Positions 1 to 6,524 of a DNA stretch of 11,506 bases are shown one piece after another; the first letter of the stretch is position 1, and every line of letters begins with the position of its first letter. Source of the DNA: Thermotogaceae bacterium (GTDB taxonomy: Bacteria > Thermotogota > Thermotogae > Thermotogales > Thermotogaceae); contig JAGHBG010000091.1 in assembly GCA_021161105.1 (NCBI GenBank), forward strand, positions 1-11,506, in the 5' to 3' direction. Under the pieces are notes generated by a model. It made no database searches. It saw nothing but the letters and a program-made list of their open reading frames with translations, and was not told where the DNA came from. Both the position numbers and the translations under genes were made by a program.

Positions 1-104
1 GACGAATTTTGATAGTGCTTTTAAAAAACACATTTTGTGTTAATTAAATAAATCAATGATATTAACATTTCTATTATGTTTTGCGTCATATTTTAGTAAC
101 TTTA

Positions 105-145
105 TTGAGATAAAATAGTCCATAGAAGTATAGATATACTATAAT
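105..145 (+). promoter_or_regulatory. candidate promoter for the chemoreceptor operon
   Basis: A perfect TATAAT lies at 140-145 in the otherwise gene-free leader. The best -35-like box, TTGAGA at 105-110, is 29 nt upstream, which is too far for that -10. It would instead pair at 18 nt with TATAGA at 129-134. Either choice gives a leader of roughly 100 nt before the ATG at 249. The region is so AT-rich that TATAAT-like words are expected by chance, so this is a weak call. I saw no riboswitch-like conserved core in the leader. Confidence 0.3.
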
Positions 146-248
146 GTAGACCTTTTTGTGAGGTACGCCTATTTTTTAAGTGTCGTTCTCAATTTTATTT
201 AGTAATTTTTACATTTCTGAAAAAAATTACAGAAGGAGGTGAGAGTGT

Positions 249-1847
249 ATGAGTATGAAGGTCAAGCTTCTTGTCCTTTTTCTCATACCTTTTGCAGTAA
301 TATATCTGTCAGGAGTTTACGTGGTATTTCAAATTATGGATTTGCGCGGTGATTTAGCAAAAGCATTTGGAGTTGATGTTCAGCTCATGAATCATGCAAA
401 AGACCTTGAAAAATACGCGGGACAGCTTAATATAGTGACTCAGGGTGGTGATGTTGAAAGTATAGTAAACCATTTAAAAGATGAGTTGGCAAAACTCAAA
501 CAGGAAGCTCCTGATGAGTATAGATCAGAGATAGCTGATATTGAAGAAATGGTAAATGCCATCACGAAAGGTAATTTTGAAAAAACTTCTGAGGAGATTC
601 TTGCAACTTCTCAAGACCTTCTTAGTAGGGTGGAGAAGAACATCTCTTCTTACCGAGAAGGTATTGAAAATTATACAAGAACGATTTCTTTAACTTTAAT
701 ATATATCCCGGCTATTATTCTTGTTGTGAGTGTTATATTAGTAATTATTGTAATAAGAAATATGTTCACAAATTTACAGCCTCTTATGATTGCATCTGAA
801 AAACTTCAAAATAGTGATCTTACATTTGAGTTTGAGAAAGAATATAAAGGTAAGGATGAAATATCAAGGCTTTTGAACTCGTTTAAGGTCGCAACAGAAA
901 CGCTTAAAAGTCAAATGATAGCTATAAAAGACAGTGCAACACGTGTTGATACAGAGATGGATGAGATCTCTCTCTCTTCTGAAGAGATTGCAAAGAGCCT
1001 CAATGAAATAACTCAAGCGATGACAAATATTTCATCAGAAATGGAAAATATATCCGCGAGTGTTCAGCAAACAACCGCAGAGACTAATGAAATCTCTGAA
1101 GCTACTAAATCTATCGCGGACGATGCGCAATCTGCAGCACTTTTTGGGAAAGAGAGTGCTGAAATTGCTCAAAAGAACCTGCAAGCTATGCAAAAACTAT
1201 TTGAGGCTATTGGAAATATAAATAAAGTATCTGAAGAAATAAATGTTGTTGTAGAAAGTTTTTCAGGAGGGGCGCAAAAGATCAGGCAGTTTGTTGAGAC
1301 AATAACTGCAATAGCTGAACAGACAAACCTTCTTGCTCTTAATGCTGCTATAGAAGCTGCAAGAGCCGGGGAAGCTGGAAAGGGCTTTGCAGTTGTTGCT
1401 GATGAGATAAGAAAGTTAGCAGAAGAGAGTAAACTGGCTGCCCAGGAAGTTGAAAGAGTAGTCATAGATGTAGATAAAATTTCTGAAAGATCAGCGGAAG
1501 TTGCCAGTGATATAGCTGACCAAATTTCCTACAGTTCAAGTCTTATTGAAGAAGCCAGAGGACACATTAATGAGATTGTTGACAGGATAGATAAGATATC
1601 TGAGATGATGGAAAGGATTGCAGCGGCGGTTGAAGAACAAACAGCAGCTGTTGACGAGGTGACAACTGCACTGAATTCCAATTCCCAGAGTATCATGAAT
1701 GTATCCGCATCGACTCAGGAAGTTACAGCATCAGTTGAGAACGTAAATGCCTCTATGGAGGAGATAGCAGCATCTGTTAAGCGTGTAAGAGAAGATATGA
1801 AGAAATTACATGATATAGTGGCGACTTATAAAATTAGCAAAGGTTGA
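249..1847 (+). CDS. methyl-accepting chemotaxis protein (transmembrane chemoreceptor)
   Basis: A 532-residue chemoreceptor that would sense an extracellular ligand and control CheA/CheW at the inner membrane. Visible order: TM1 at about residues 6-28, a mostly helical extracytoplasmic domain of about 115 residues (29-145), TM2 at about 147-170, a HAMP linker at about 172-224, then a long coiled-coil signalling domain to about 525. The conserved hairpin tip is unmistakable: EQTNLLALNAAIEAARAGE at 357-375, followed by GKGFAVVADEIRKLAEES at 377-394. About 140-155 residues lie on each side of the tip, which suggests one of the long receptor classes (40H or 44H). Ala/Ser/Thr/Glu-rich heptads at about 255-300 and 480-510 are likely methylation helices. 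The C-terminus (KISKG) lacks the NWETF-type CheR tether. The ATG is preceded by GGAGGT at 235-240, 8 nt away. The ligand domain was not recognised. Likely co-transcribed with the HD-GYP gene 20 nt downstream. Confidence 0.96.
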   Translation: MSMKVKLLVLFLIPFAVIYLSGVYVVFQIMDLRGDLAKAFGVDVQLMNHAKDLEKYAGQLNIVTQGGDVESIVNHLKDELAKLKQEAPDEYRSEIADIEEMVNAITKGNFEKTSEEILATSQDLLSRVEKNISSYREGIENYTRTISLTLIYIPAIILVVSVILVIIVIRNMFTNLQPLMIASEKLQNSDLTFEFEKEYKGKDEISRLLNSFKVATETLKSQMIAIKDSATRVDTEMDEISLSSEEIAKSLNEITQAMTNISSEMENISASVQQTTAETNEISEATKSIADDAQSAALFGKESAEIAQKNLQAMQKLFEAIGNINKVSEEINVVVESFSGGAQKIRQFVETITAIAEQTNLLALNAAIEAARAGEAGKGFAVVADEIRKLAEESKLAAQEVERVVIDVDKISERSAEVASDIADQISYSSSLIEEARGHINEIVDRIDKISEMMERIAAAVEEQTAAVDEVTTALNSNSQSIMNVSASTQEVTASVENVNASMEEIAASVKRVREDMKKLHDIVATYKISKG

Positions 1848-1867
1848 GGTAGTGGGAGCTGGAACAA

Positions 1868-2971
1868 ATGGGCTTAATAGCAGAAGAGAGAGCAGAAAGA
1901 TTGATGAAAAAATTGAGCGCTATTGACTTCAGGGTGAGTATTGAAGAATTTTCGGTGGGGGTGCTTAATGCCCTCACCGATTTTATTCCTGAGTTTAATA
2001 AGGGAAGAGTAATGATGAAAGATGAAGATGGGATATACAAATGCATTGCATGGAAGGGATTTTCTGATGATATAAAGTATTTTCAAATCAACAAAGATGA
2101 AGATCCAATAGATATAAGCGAAAATCCTAAAATTTATAGAAATATTTACAATATATATAGAAAATCCCTTTCAAAGAATTTACAGGAGGTTATGATAAAA
2201 AGTGGCCTGTCAGAAGTAAAGATCAGCGTAGTTGTGGGAATATTCTTTGAGGGAAAAATAGTTGGTAAATCTTTTCTTGAAAGCACTATGGATATAGATG
2301 TTTCAAAACGTGAGCTTTATGTGCTGAGATTTGTATCGAAGATATTTTCGCTATTCATTGGAATGAAATTTTTCCAGGAAAGAGAAAGAAAGTATCAAAG
2401 AGATATAATTATGGCCATGGTAAAAGCCCTCGAAGCGCGAGACACTTACACGGTAGGGCATTCTGAAAGAGTGGCTTTGTATTCTGTTAACATAGCAAAA
2501 GAATTGGGGCTCGATATGGGAGATATTGATAGAATATATTGGGGTTCCATAGTTCACGATATTGGAAAACTGTCTATACCTGAGTATGTTTTGATGAAAC
2601 CCTCAAAGTTGTCTTCTGTTGAATATGAACTTGTTAAAAACCATCCTGTTGCTGGTGAGAATATGATAAAAGATTTCCCCTGGCTTGAAAGGATAAGGCC
2701 AATTGTAAGGAATCATCATGAAAGGTGGGATGGCAAAGGATATCCTGACGGGTTGAAAGGTGAACAAATACCTCTGGAGGTAAGAATAGTCACGATAGCC
2801 GATGCATTCGATGCTATGACCAGCGATAGAGTGTACAGGAAGGCCTACAGTTTAGAGCATGCCCTGTCTGAGATAATTCGGCTTTCGGGAAAACAATTTG
2901 ATCCAGAAATCACGAAAGTAGCTGTAGATGTGCTTAATAGGGTGTTTCCGATTGTAAAAGAAAGAACTTAA
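1868..2971 (+). CDS. GAF-like + HD-GYP domain protein (probable cyclic-di-GMP phosphodiesterase)
   Basis: 367 residues with no signal peptide, so cytoplasmic. Residues 1-165 resemble a GAF-type sensor fold (the stretch around VMMKDEDGIYKCIAWKGF at 48-65 is typical). A helical linker leads into the HD-GYP domain at about 175-360. Metal and catalytic motifs are complete: H198 (GHS), H230-D231 with K234 (HDIGK), H259, H283-H284-E285, D288-G-K-G-Y-P (the GYP signature, 288-293), D312, and R321/R324. The spacing matches the crystallised Persephonella HD-GYP enzyme as I remember it. The position equivalent to that enzyme's extra glutamate ligand is Y194, which would favour a two-metal rather than three-metal site (inference). 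The family hydrolyses c-di-GMP, and some members act on cGAMP. The gene starts 20 nt after the chemoreceptor stop, with a modest GGGAG at 1854-1858, and is probably translated from the same mRNA. Its stop overlaps the convergent mobA stop. Confidence 0.93.
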   Translation: MGLIAEERAERLMKKLSAIDFRVSIEEFSVGVLNALTDFIPEFNKGRVMMKDEDGIYKCIAWKGFSDDIKYFQINKDEDPIDISENPKIYRNIYNIYRKSLSKNLQEVMIKSGLSEVKISVVVGIFFEGKIVGKSFLESTMDIDVSKRELYVLRFVSKIFSLFIGMKFFQERERKYQRDIIMAMVKALEARDTYTVGHSERVALYSVNIAKELGLDMGDIDRIYWGSIVHDIGKLSIPEYVLMKPSKLSSVEYELVKNHPVAGENMIKDFPWLERIRPIVRNHHERWDGKGYPDGLKGEQIPLEVRIVTIADAFDAMTSDRVYRKAYSLEHALSEIIRLSGKQFDPEITKVAVDVLNRVFPIVKERT

Positions 2972-3534
2972 GATTGACAAATTACAGAGTTAACTAAGCT
3001 GTAATAATCTTCTTTTGTATTTATGTTTTTGAGTTTACCCAGATCTCTTACAACAGCTACCACTGTTTTCTGAGTTTTTATCAAATCGGTTAGGGACAGG
3101 TTATTTGATAGTAGCCTTTCTCTTACAGTGTCTTTTAAAATGGTTTGATAAATCCCTGGAATAGGTGTTATTCGATCTGTATAAAATAGAGCAATGTCGG
3201 CGTGATAATCTAATAGTATTTCTTCAAGGAATAGTGCGTGTTCTTTCTTGAAGGTTGGCATGTCGCAGGGAACGAGTAATACATATTCAGATTTAGCAAT
3301 GCTGAGTGCTGTGTAAATGCCACCAAGTGGACCAAGATTGGGAAGAATATCAGCAAAGGCAGGAATCTCTAATGACTTGAAATCTTCCTTTCTTCCTATT
3401 ATATAGACTTCTCCCAGCTCTCTTAGCTCATCGTACAGAATTTCTACGAATGTTTTTCCACATACGGTAAGCAGGCCCTTATTTACATTTCCTATTCTTC
3501 TTCCTTTACCACCACAAAGAATCGCTATGTTCAT
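2968..3534 (-). CDS. mobA: MobA-like molybdenum cofactor guanylyltransferase
   Basis: A nucleotidyltransferase of the MobA type, about 188 residues from the chosen start. Members attach GMP (or CMP) from a nucleotide triphosphate to molybdopterin to make the dinucleotide cofactor of Mo/W enzymes. Motifs, numbered from the chosen start: the N-terminal glycine-rich nucleotide loop ILCGGKGRRIG at 5-15 with the following Lys at 19, GPLGGIYTAL at 68-77, and the metal-binding Asp in VPCDMP (D91). The canonical LAGGxSxRMGxDK loop is slightly altered (Gly/Arg at the Ser region, Asn before Lys). I chose the start at 3534 because AAGGGTGA sits 5 nt upstream of it. An in-frame ATG at 3561 would add nine residues but has no Shine-Dalgarno sequence. 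No other cofactor or molybdoenzyme gene is in the window. An alternative is another MobA-like/IspD-like nucleotidyltransferase. Confidence 0.85.
   Translation of the reverse strand: MNIAILCGGKGRRIGNVNKGLLTVCGKTFVEILYDELRELGEVYIIGRKEDFKSLEIPAFADILPNLGPLGGIYTALSIAKSEYVLLVPCDMPTFKKEHALFLEEILLDYHADIALFYTDRITPIPGIYQTILKDTVRERLLSNNLSLTDLIKTQKTVVAVVRDLGKLKNINTKEDYYSLVNSVICQS
2981..3005 (+). terminator. weak hairpin after the HD-GYP gene, inside the mobA 3' end
   Basis: ATTACAG (2981-2987) and CTGTAAT (2999-3005) form a 7-bp inverted repeat around an 11-nt loop. It starts 10 nt after the HD-GYP stop, and the following + strand is T-rich (about 3007-3030) but not a clean T-run. It could end + strand transcripts inside the convergent mobA gene. 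The stem has only two G-C pairs, so this is a tentative call, especially if the host is a thermophile. Confidence 0.2.
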
Positions 3535-3539
3535 ATTCG

Positions 3540-3547
3540 TCACCCTT
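3540..3547 (-). promoter_or_regulatory. ribosome binding site that decides the mobA start
   Basis: Read on the minus strand this is AAGGGTGA, 5 nt before the ATG at 3534. The upstream in-frame ATG at 3561 has only CATAGAACAA-type sequence in front of it. This supports the shorter 188-residue protein, which also begins directly at the nucleotide-binding strand, as is usual in the family. Confidence 0.65.
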
Positions 3548-3650
3548 TTGAAGATTATCATTTTTGTTCTATGAGAATTGCCAGAGAAATCGATAAATTT
3601 GAAAATTTAAAGCAGTGCTACTTTATAAAAGTGAAAACCGTAAGCTTTAT

Positions 3651-3673
3651 ATTTTCATCTCCCGGGAGAAAAT
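3651..3673. repeat. palindrome between the carboxypeptidase gene and mobA
   Basis: TCTCCCGGGAGA at 3658-3669 is a perfect 12-bp palindrome, unusually GC-rich for this AT-rich gap. A second reading pairs ATTTTC (3651-3656) with GAAAAT (3668-3673) around TCCCGGGA with a 3-nt bulge. It lies 16-38 nt after the carboxypeptidase stop on the minus strand. Neither strand shows a T-run after it, so it is not a standard intrinsic terminator. A dyad operator or an mRNA-end hairpin are both possible. Confidence 0.4.
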
Positions 3674-3688
3674 ACAGTGTCGAAGTAA

Positions 3689-4495
3689 TTAATATTGAAG
3701 AGCGTCATTACCTTTTATGTAAGTTTCATAAAATTCTTTTGCGTCTTCTTTTCCTACATATCTGAAGTGCCAGGGTTCTTCCATATAAAGTATGTTGTAT
3801 TTAAGGTAGGGCTGGATAAATCCGAATTTGTAGCTGTTTTCTACAAGCCATTTGTATTCCGGGGTGTCTTTGAAGCATTTAAGAAGCAGGCACTCTTTGT
3901 CCTTTCTTGCAAGGTCGACCGCAAGTCCCAGCTGATGTTCACTCCTTCCCGGTTTGGCTACTGCTGTTTGATCGGGCCCATGTTCTTTTATAGCAGAGAG
4001 ATAAAGATTTCTTTGATAAAACCAGTTTCTATATGCGCTTGCTACAGCAATATCGAAGCCATCTTTTTTGGCAGCGTTTAGCATCTGGATGAGAGCTTCT
4101 TTTGCTTCTTTTCTTAATTTAAGACCTGATTTAATACAATATTCTTCAGGTATTTCTACAAGATCATCTGGTTCGTATTCAGGTGGCAGAGGAAATTCAC
4201 TATAATTCATATCAAAATCAACCGGAAGATTTCCATTGATTTTCATTGGAAGATAGTCAATATACTGAAGGGCTACCCATCCTTCTTCCGTTTCTATCCA
4301 ATCAAAAGATGGTGTATATTCTGCTTTTCCAACCGATTCGACAACATCTTTGAAATGAAGAGTCTTTACTACAGAACAGTTCACCGATGGGCAAGAACGC
4401 ATATTTAAACCATCAACAAAAACATAAAATTTATCTGCAAGTTCTATTGATGAGAATACAACTATTAAAAGTATAAAGATTATTTTTCTTTTCAT
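3689..4495 (-). CDS. secreted SH3b + VanY-type D-alanyl-D-alanine carboxypeptidase (peptidase M15B)
   Basis: 268 residues. An N-terminal signal sequence (about 1-20; KRK then a hydrophobic run FILLIVVF) sends it out of the cytoplasm. No lipobox Cys is present at the end of that run. Residues about 22-83 form an SH3b domain (LNMRSCPSVNCSVVKTL at 30-46, then EGWVALQYIDYL at 71-82), a module that usually binds the cell wall. Residues about 105-262 are the zinc peptidase: SAYR at 153-156, SEHQLGLAVDLA at 185-196 giving zinc ligands H187 and D194, and EPWHF at 240-244 giving catalytic E240 and ligand H243. All key residues are intact. The family removes the terminal D-Ala from peptidoglycan stem peptides. 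It is not linked to vanH/A/X-type genes here, so a wall-remodelling role fits better than glycopeptide resistance. GGGGAGG lies 7 nt before the ATG. mobA follows 154 nt downstream with no clear promoter of its own. Confidence 0.92.
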   Translation of the reverse strand: MKRKIIFILLIVVFSSIELADKFYVFVDGLNMRSCPSVNCSVVKTLHFKDVVESVGKAEYTPSFDWIETEEGWVALQYIDYLPMKINGNLPVDFDMNYSEFPLPPEYEPDDLVEIPEEYCIKSGLKLRKEAKEALIQMLNAAKKDGFDIAVASAYRNWFYQRNLYLSAIKEHGPDQTAVAKPGRSEHQLGLAVDLARKDKECLLLKCFKDTPEYKWLVENSYKFGFIQPYLKYNILYMEEPWHFRYVGKEDAKEFYETYIKGNDALQY

Positions 4496-4530
4496 ATGAT
4501 GTCCTCCCCTGGCTTTGATATCTTATTTGT

Positions 4531-4557
4531 ATTATATCAGCTCAGTTTTGAAAACAA
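4531..4557 (-). promoter_or_regulatory. promoter of the VanY-type gene (minus strand)
   Basis: Read on the minus strand there is a perfect TATAAT (4536 to 4531) preceded by TG at the extended -10 position (TGATATAAT). A poor -35 (TTGTTT, 4557 to 4552) sits 15 nt further up. An extended -10 promoter would not need a good -35. The start point would be about 4524, giving a leader of about 28 nt that includes the GGGGAGG ribosome binding site. Confidence 0.5.
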
Positions 4558-4576
4558 TTGGGAAAGATGGTATTAT
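4548..4576 (+). promoter_or_regulatory. promoter of the metallophosphoesterase operon
   Basis: TTGAAA (4548-4553), a 17-nt spacer and TATTAT (4571-4576) give a near-consensus sigma-70-type promoter. Transcription would start at about 4583, about 35 nt before the ATG at 4618. It is the only good + strand promoter before the operon, and its -35 overlaps the -35 region of the divergent promoter. Confidence 0.6.
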
Positions 4577-4617
4577 TTTATGATAAAAACTCAAGATTTG
4601 TCGGAGGTGATTGAATT

Positions 4618-6510
4618 ATGAAAAAGTGGTTTGTGACACTGGTTATATTAGCCATGGTTTTTTCCTCGGCATTTGCTGTGTACCAGTTCAAAGGTATGTG
4701 TCCATATTCATCTGAAAAAAATTTATCTCTTAAAAATCAAGATATAATAATCGAATTCTCGGAAAATGGGAGTATAGAGAATATTGCCATGATTTCCAGC
4801 ATGTTTGATGCTGTTGGCAGCGTCGAAATTATGATAGATAAATATCTGTTTGAAGCGAACAGTTTTGAGGTTAGTAGAGACAGGATCACATTTTATGGTC
4901 AAGCGGGGAATAGTCAAACAAGGATAGAATTTTCTTTACTGAATAACGTCATCAACATGAAAATTTTTAATTCGACAATGAGAATGGTGAAGCTTCTCAT
5001 TACTCCCTGTGACTTTCATCCGGTTTTTATTAGAAACAGGGGAAAGACATTTATTCAAGCAAGGCATGTAGCTTATGCGTTTTATTCACCAGGATCAGTA
5101 TCTATGTACATAGCCGGAAAACTTGTCTTTGTTACAAGAGATGTTAAAAATGAAGAAGGGAACAAAGTTGTTTCTATTGATATAGTTGTTGATAAAGATA
5201 TAGACAGCATATTAGCAAATTATGAGAATGTAAGCGAAGTTATAGAATACAGGGTTGAAGATAAGATGGGTAATTCTCTCCCATACTCCAAGATAGTTCT
5301 TCAAGATAATGGAAAAGTTGTGGATGTTTCAACCAGCGATAAGGAAGGAAATATAATTTTTCATGCTGCTGCTGATAAACCGGAATTTTCTCATTTATAC
5401 ATAGACGAGCTTTATGTAAGTAAAGTTGAAGGAAATAAGATAATAGTTTCCACATCACGGAGTAAAGGTTTTAGATGGCCTCCATATATGTCAGGGCTTA
5501 CTGATCACAGTGTCTATGTGAATTTGAGGTTATATAGCCCGGATAAAGCTTATGTTAAAGTTTTAGAAACAGGTGAAATCTGCACAGATGATCTTGTTGA
5601 TACTTTTCATTCGATAAAAGTTGATGGACTTAAACCAAATGCTGAATACACTTTGCTTGTAAAAGCGGGTACACTTGAAGAAAAACTCCATGTAAAGACA
5701 ACGGGGGCGAAAGAGTTTAAGTTTATAGTGTACGGTGATACGAGAACAAACATAGATTGGCACAAGATAGTAGCTGACGAAATGGCCAAAGAGAAGGCAC
5801 TTTTCCTGATTCACACGGGAGATATTGTTGAAAGTGGAGACAGACTCGGAGATTGGGATAATTATTTTCAGTCAGCGCGTAATCTCTTTGCAGTAACTCC
5901 CATGTTTCCAACACTTGGAAACCATGAGAGAAATTCTGAATGGTACTATCAGGCTTTTCCCGGGCCAAAAGGTGGAGGAGATTTTTACAGAAGATGGTAT
6001 TCATACAGGGTAGGAGAAATTCTTTTCATAGTTCTTGATAGTGACGTTGCTCCAGGTACTGGGCTTTATAAGACGCAACTTGAGTGGTTGAAGTCCATTC
6101 TGGAAAATTCAGATGCAAAGTACAGGATAGTCTATTTCCATCATCCGTTTTTTACAAACTCTCCTAACAGAGAGCCGAACTTGAGAGAGGATTGGAAGGA
6201 GCTCTTTGAGAAATACCATGTTGACGCTGTTTTTAACGGGCATATACATCACTATGAAAGATTTTTGATAAATGGTGTGACTTATGTGACAACTGGCGGC
6301 GGTGGTGCTCCCCTTGGTTATGGGCTTCTTTCGAAGGATAGAAAGTACCTGCCCGGGACCATGGCAGGACACGCTGGATACATTCATTATATTGTTGCGC
6401 AGGTTAAAGATGATGGAATATACTTTACAGTGAAAGCTGTTGCAAAGTACGATTGGGGAAAATTCGAAAGAGTTGATGAGATTCTTGATAGTTTTGTTAT
6501 AAAGAAGTGA
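4618..6510 (+). CDS. secreted calcineurin-like metallophosphoesterase with FnIII-like domain
   Basis: 630 residues. The signal peptide MKKWFVTLVILAMVFSSAFA probably ends at A20. Residues about 21-205 form a beta-rich region I do not recognise. About 207-262 look like a small CarboxypepD-regulatory or Ig-like beta domain (GNSLPYSKIVL...GKVVDVSTSDKEGNI). About 295-362 are fibronectin-III-like (LKPNAEYTLLVKA). About 367-600 are the catalytic domain. Two-metal motifs are complete: GDTR (D374), GD at 401-402, GNHE (434-437), HHP (508-510) and GHIHHYER (541-548). The FnIII-plus-phosphoesterase order and GHxHxYER recall purple acid phosphatases. The Tyr ligand expected three residues after D402 is E405 instead, so it is probably not a true purple (Fe-Tyr) enzyme. 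It likely hydrolyses phosphate esters outside the cytoplasm; the substrate is unknown. GGAGGTGA (4603-4610) is 7 nt before the ATG. It leads the operon and ends 14 nt before the radical SAM gene. Confidence 0.93.
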   Translation: MKKWFVTLVILAMVFSSAFAVYQFKGMCPYSSEKNLSLKNQDIIIEFSENGSIENIAMISSMFDAVGSVEIMIDKYLFEANSFEVSRDRITFYGQAGNSQTRIEFSLLNNVINMKIFNSTMRMVKLLITPCDFHPVFIRNRGKTFIQARHVAYAFYSPGSVSMYIAGKLVFVTRDVKNEEGNKVVSIDIVVDKDIDSILANYENVSEVIEYRVEDKMGNSLPYSKIVLQDNGKVVDVSTSDKEGNIIFHAAADKPEFSHLYIDELYVSKVEGNKIIVSTSRSKGFRWPPYMSGLTDHSVYVNLRLYSPDKAYVKVLETGEICTDDLVDTFHSIKVDGLKPNAEYTLLVKAGTLEEKLHVKTTGAKEFKFIVYGDTRTNIDWHKIVADEMAKEKALFLIHTGDIVESGDRLGDWDNYFQSARNLFAVTPMFPTLGNHERNSEWYYQAFPGPKGGGDFYRRWYSYRVGEILFIVLDSDVAPGTGLYKTQLEWLKSILENSDAKYRIVYFHHPFFTNSPNREPNLREDWKELFEKYHVDAVFNGHIHHYERFLINGVTYVTTGGGGAPLGYGLLSKDRKYLPGTMAGHAGYIHYIVAQVKDDGIYFTVKAVAKYDWGKFERVDEILDSFVIKK

Positions 6511-6518
6511 AGAGGTGA
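6511..6518 (+). promoter_or_regulatory. ribosome binding site that decides a TTG start
   Basis: AGAGGTGA starts immediately after the phosphoesterase stop and is 6 nt before TTG at 6525. The next in-frame ATG lies after the CxxxCxxC motif and would delete it, so the TTG start is well supported. Confidence 0.8.
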
Positions 6519-6524
6519 AAAAAC

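Noticed and set aside
27..41. AACACA-TTT-TGTGTT hairpin in the leader as a terminator of an upstream gene
   Set aside because: It is only a 6-bp AT-rich stem with no T-run after it, and no gene end is visible before it. Chance is likely in this composition.
1..248. Possible c-di-GMP riboswitch ahead of the chemoreceptor/HD-GYP unit
   Set aside because: The context suggested it, but the leader is almost uniformly AT-rich and has none of the GC-rich paired helices or conserved core of GEMM riboswitches.
3571..3765. 64-residue + strand ORF in the gap between mobA and the carboxypeptidase gene
   Set aside because: No Shine-Dalgarno before its ATG. It runs into the antisense of the carboxypeptidase 3' end and the product has no recognisable feature.
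3695..4081. 128-residue + strand ORF opposite the carboxypeptidase
   Set aside because: It lies antisense to the intact zinc-site region of the VanY-type gene. The Phe/Cys-rich product is typical of a reverse-strand shadow.
3689..4495. Vancomycin-resistance gene vanY
   Set aside because: The catalytic domain is VanY-type, but there is no vanH, vanA, vanX or vanRS neighbour, and the SH3b domain fits a general wall-trimming carboxypeptidase.
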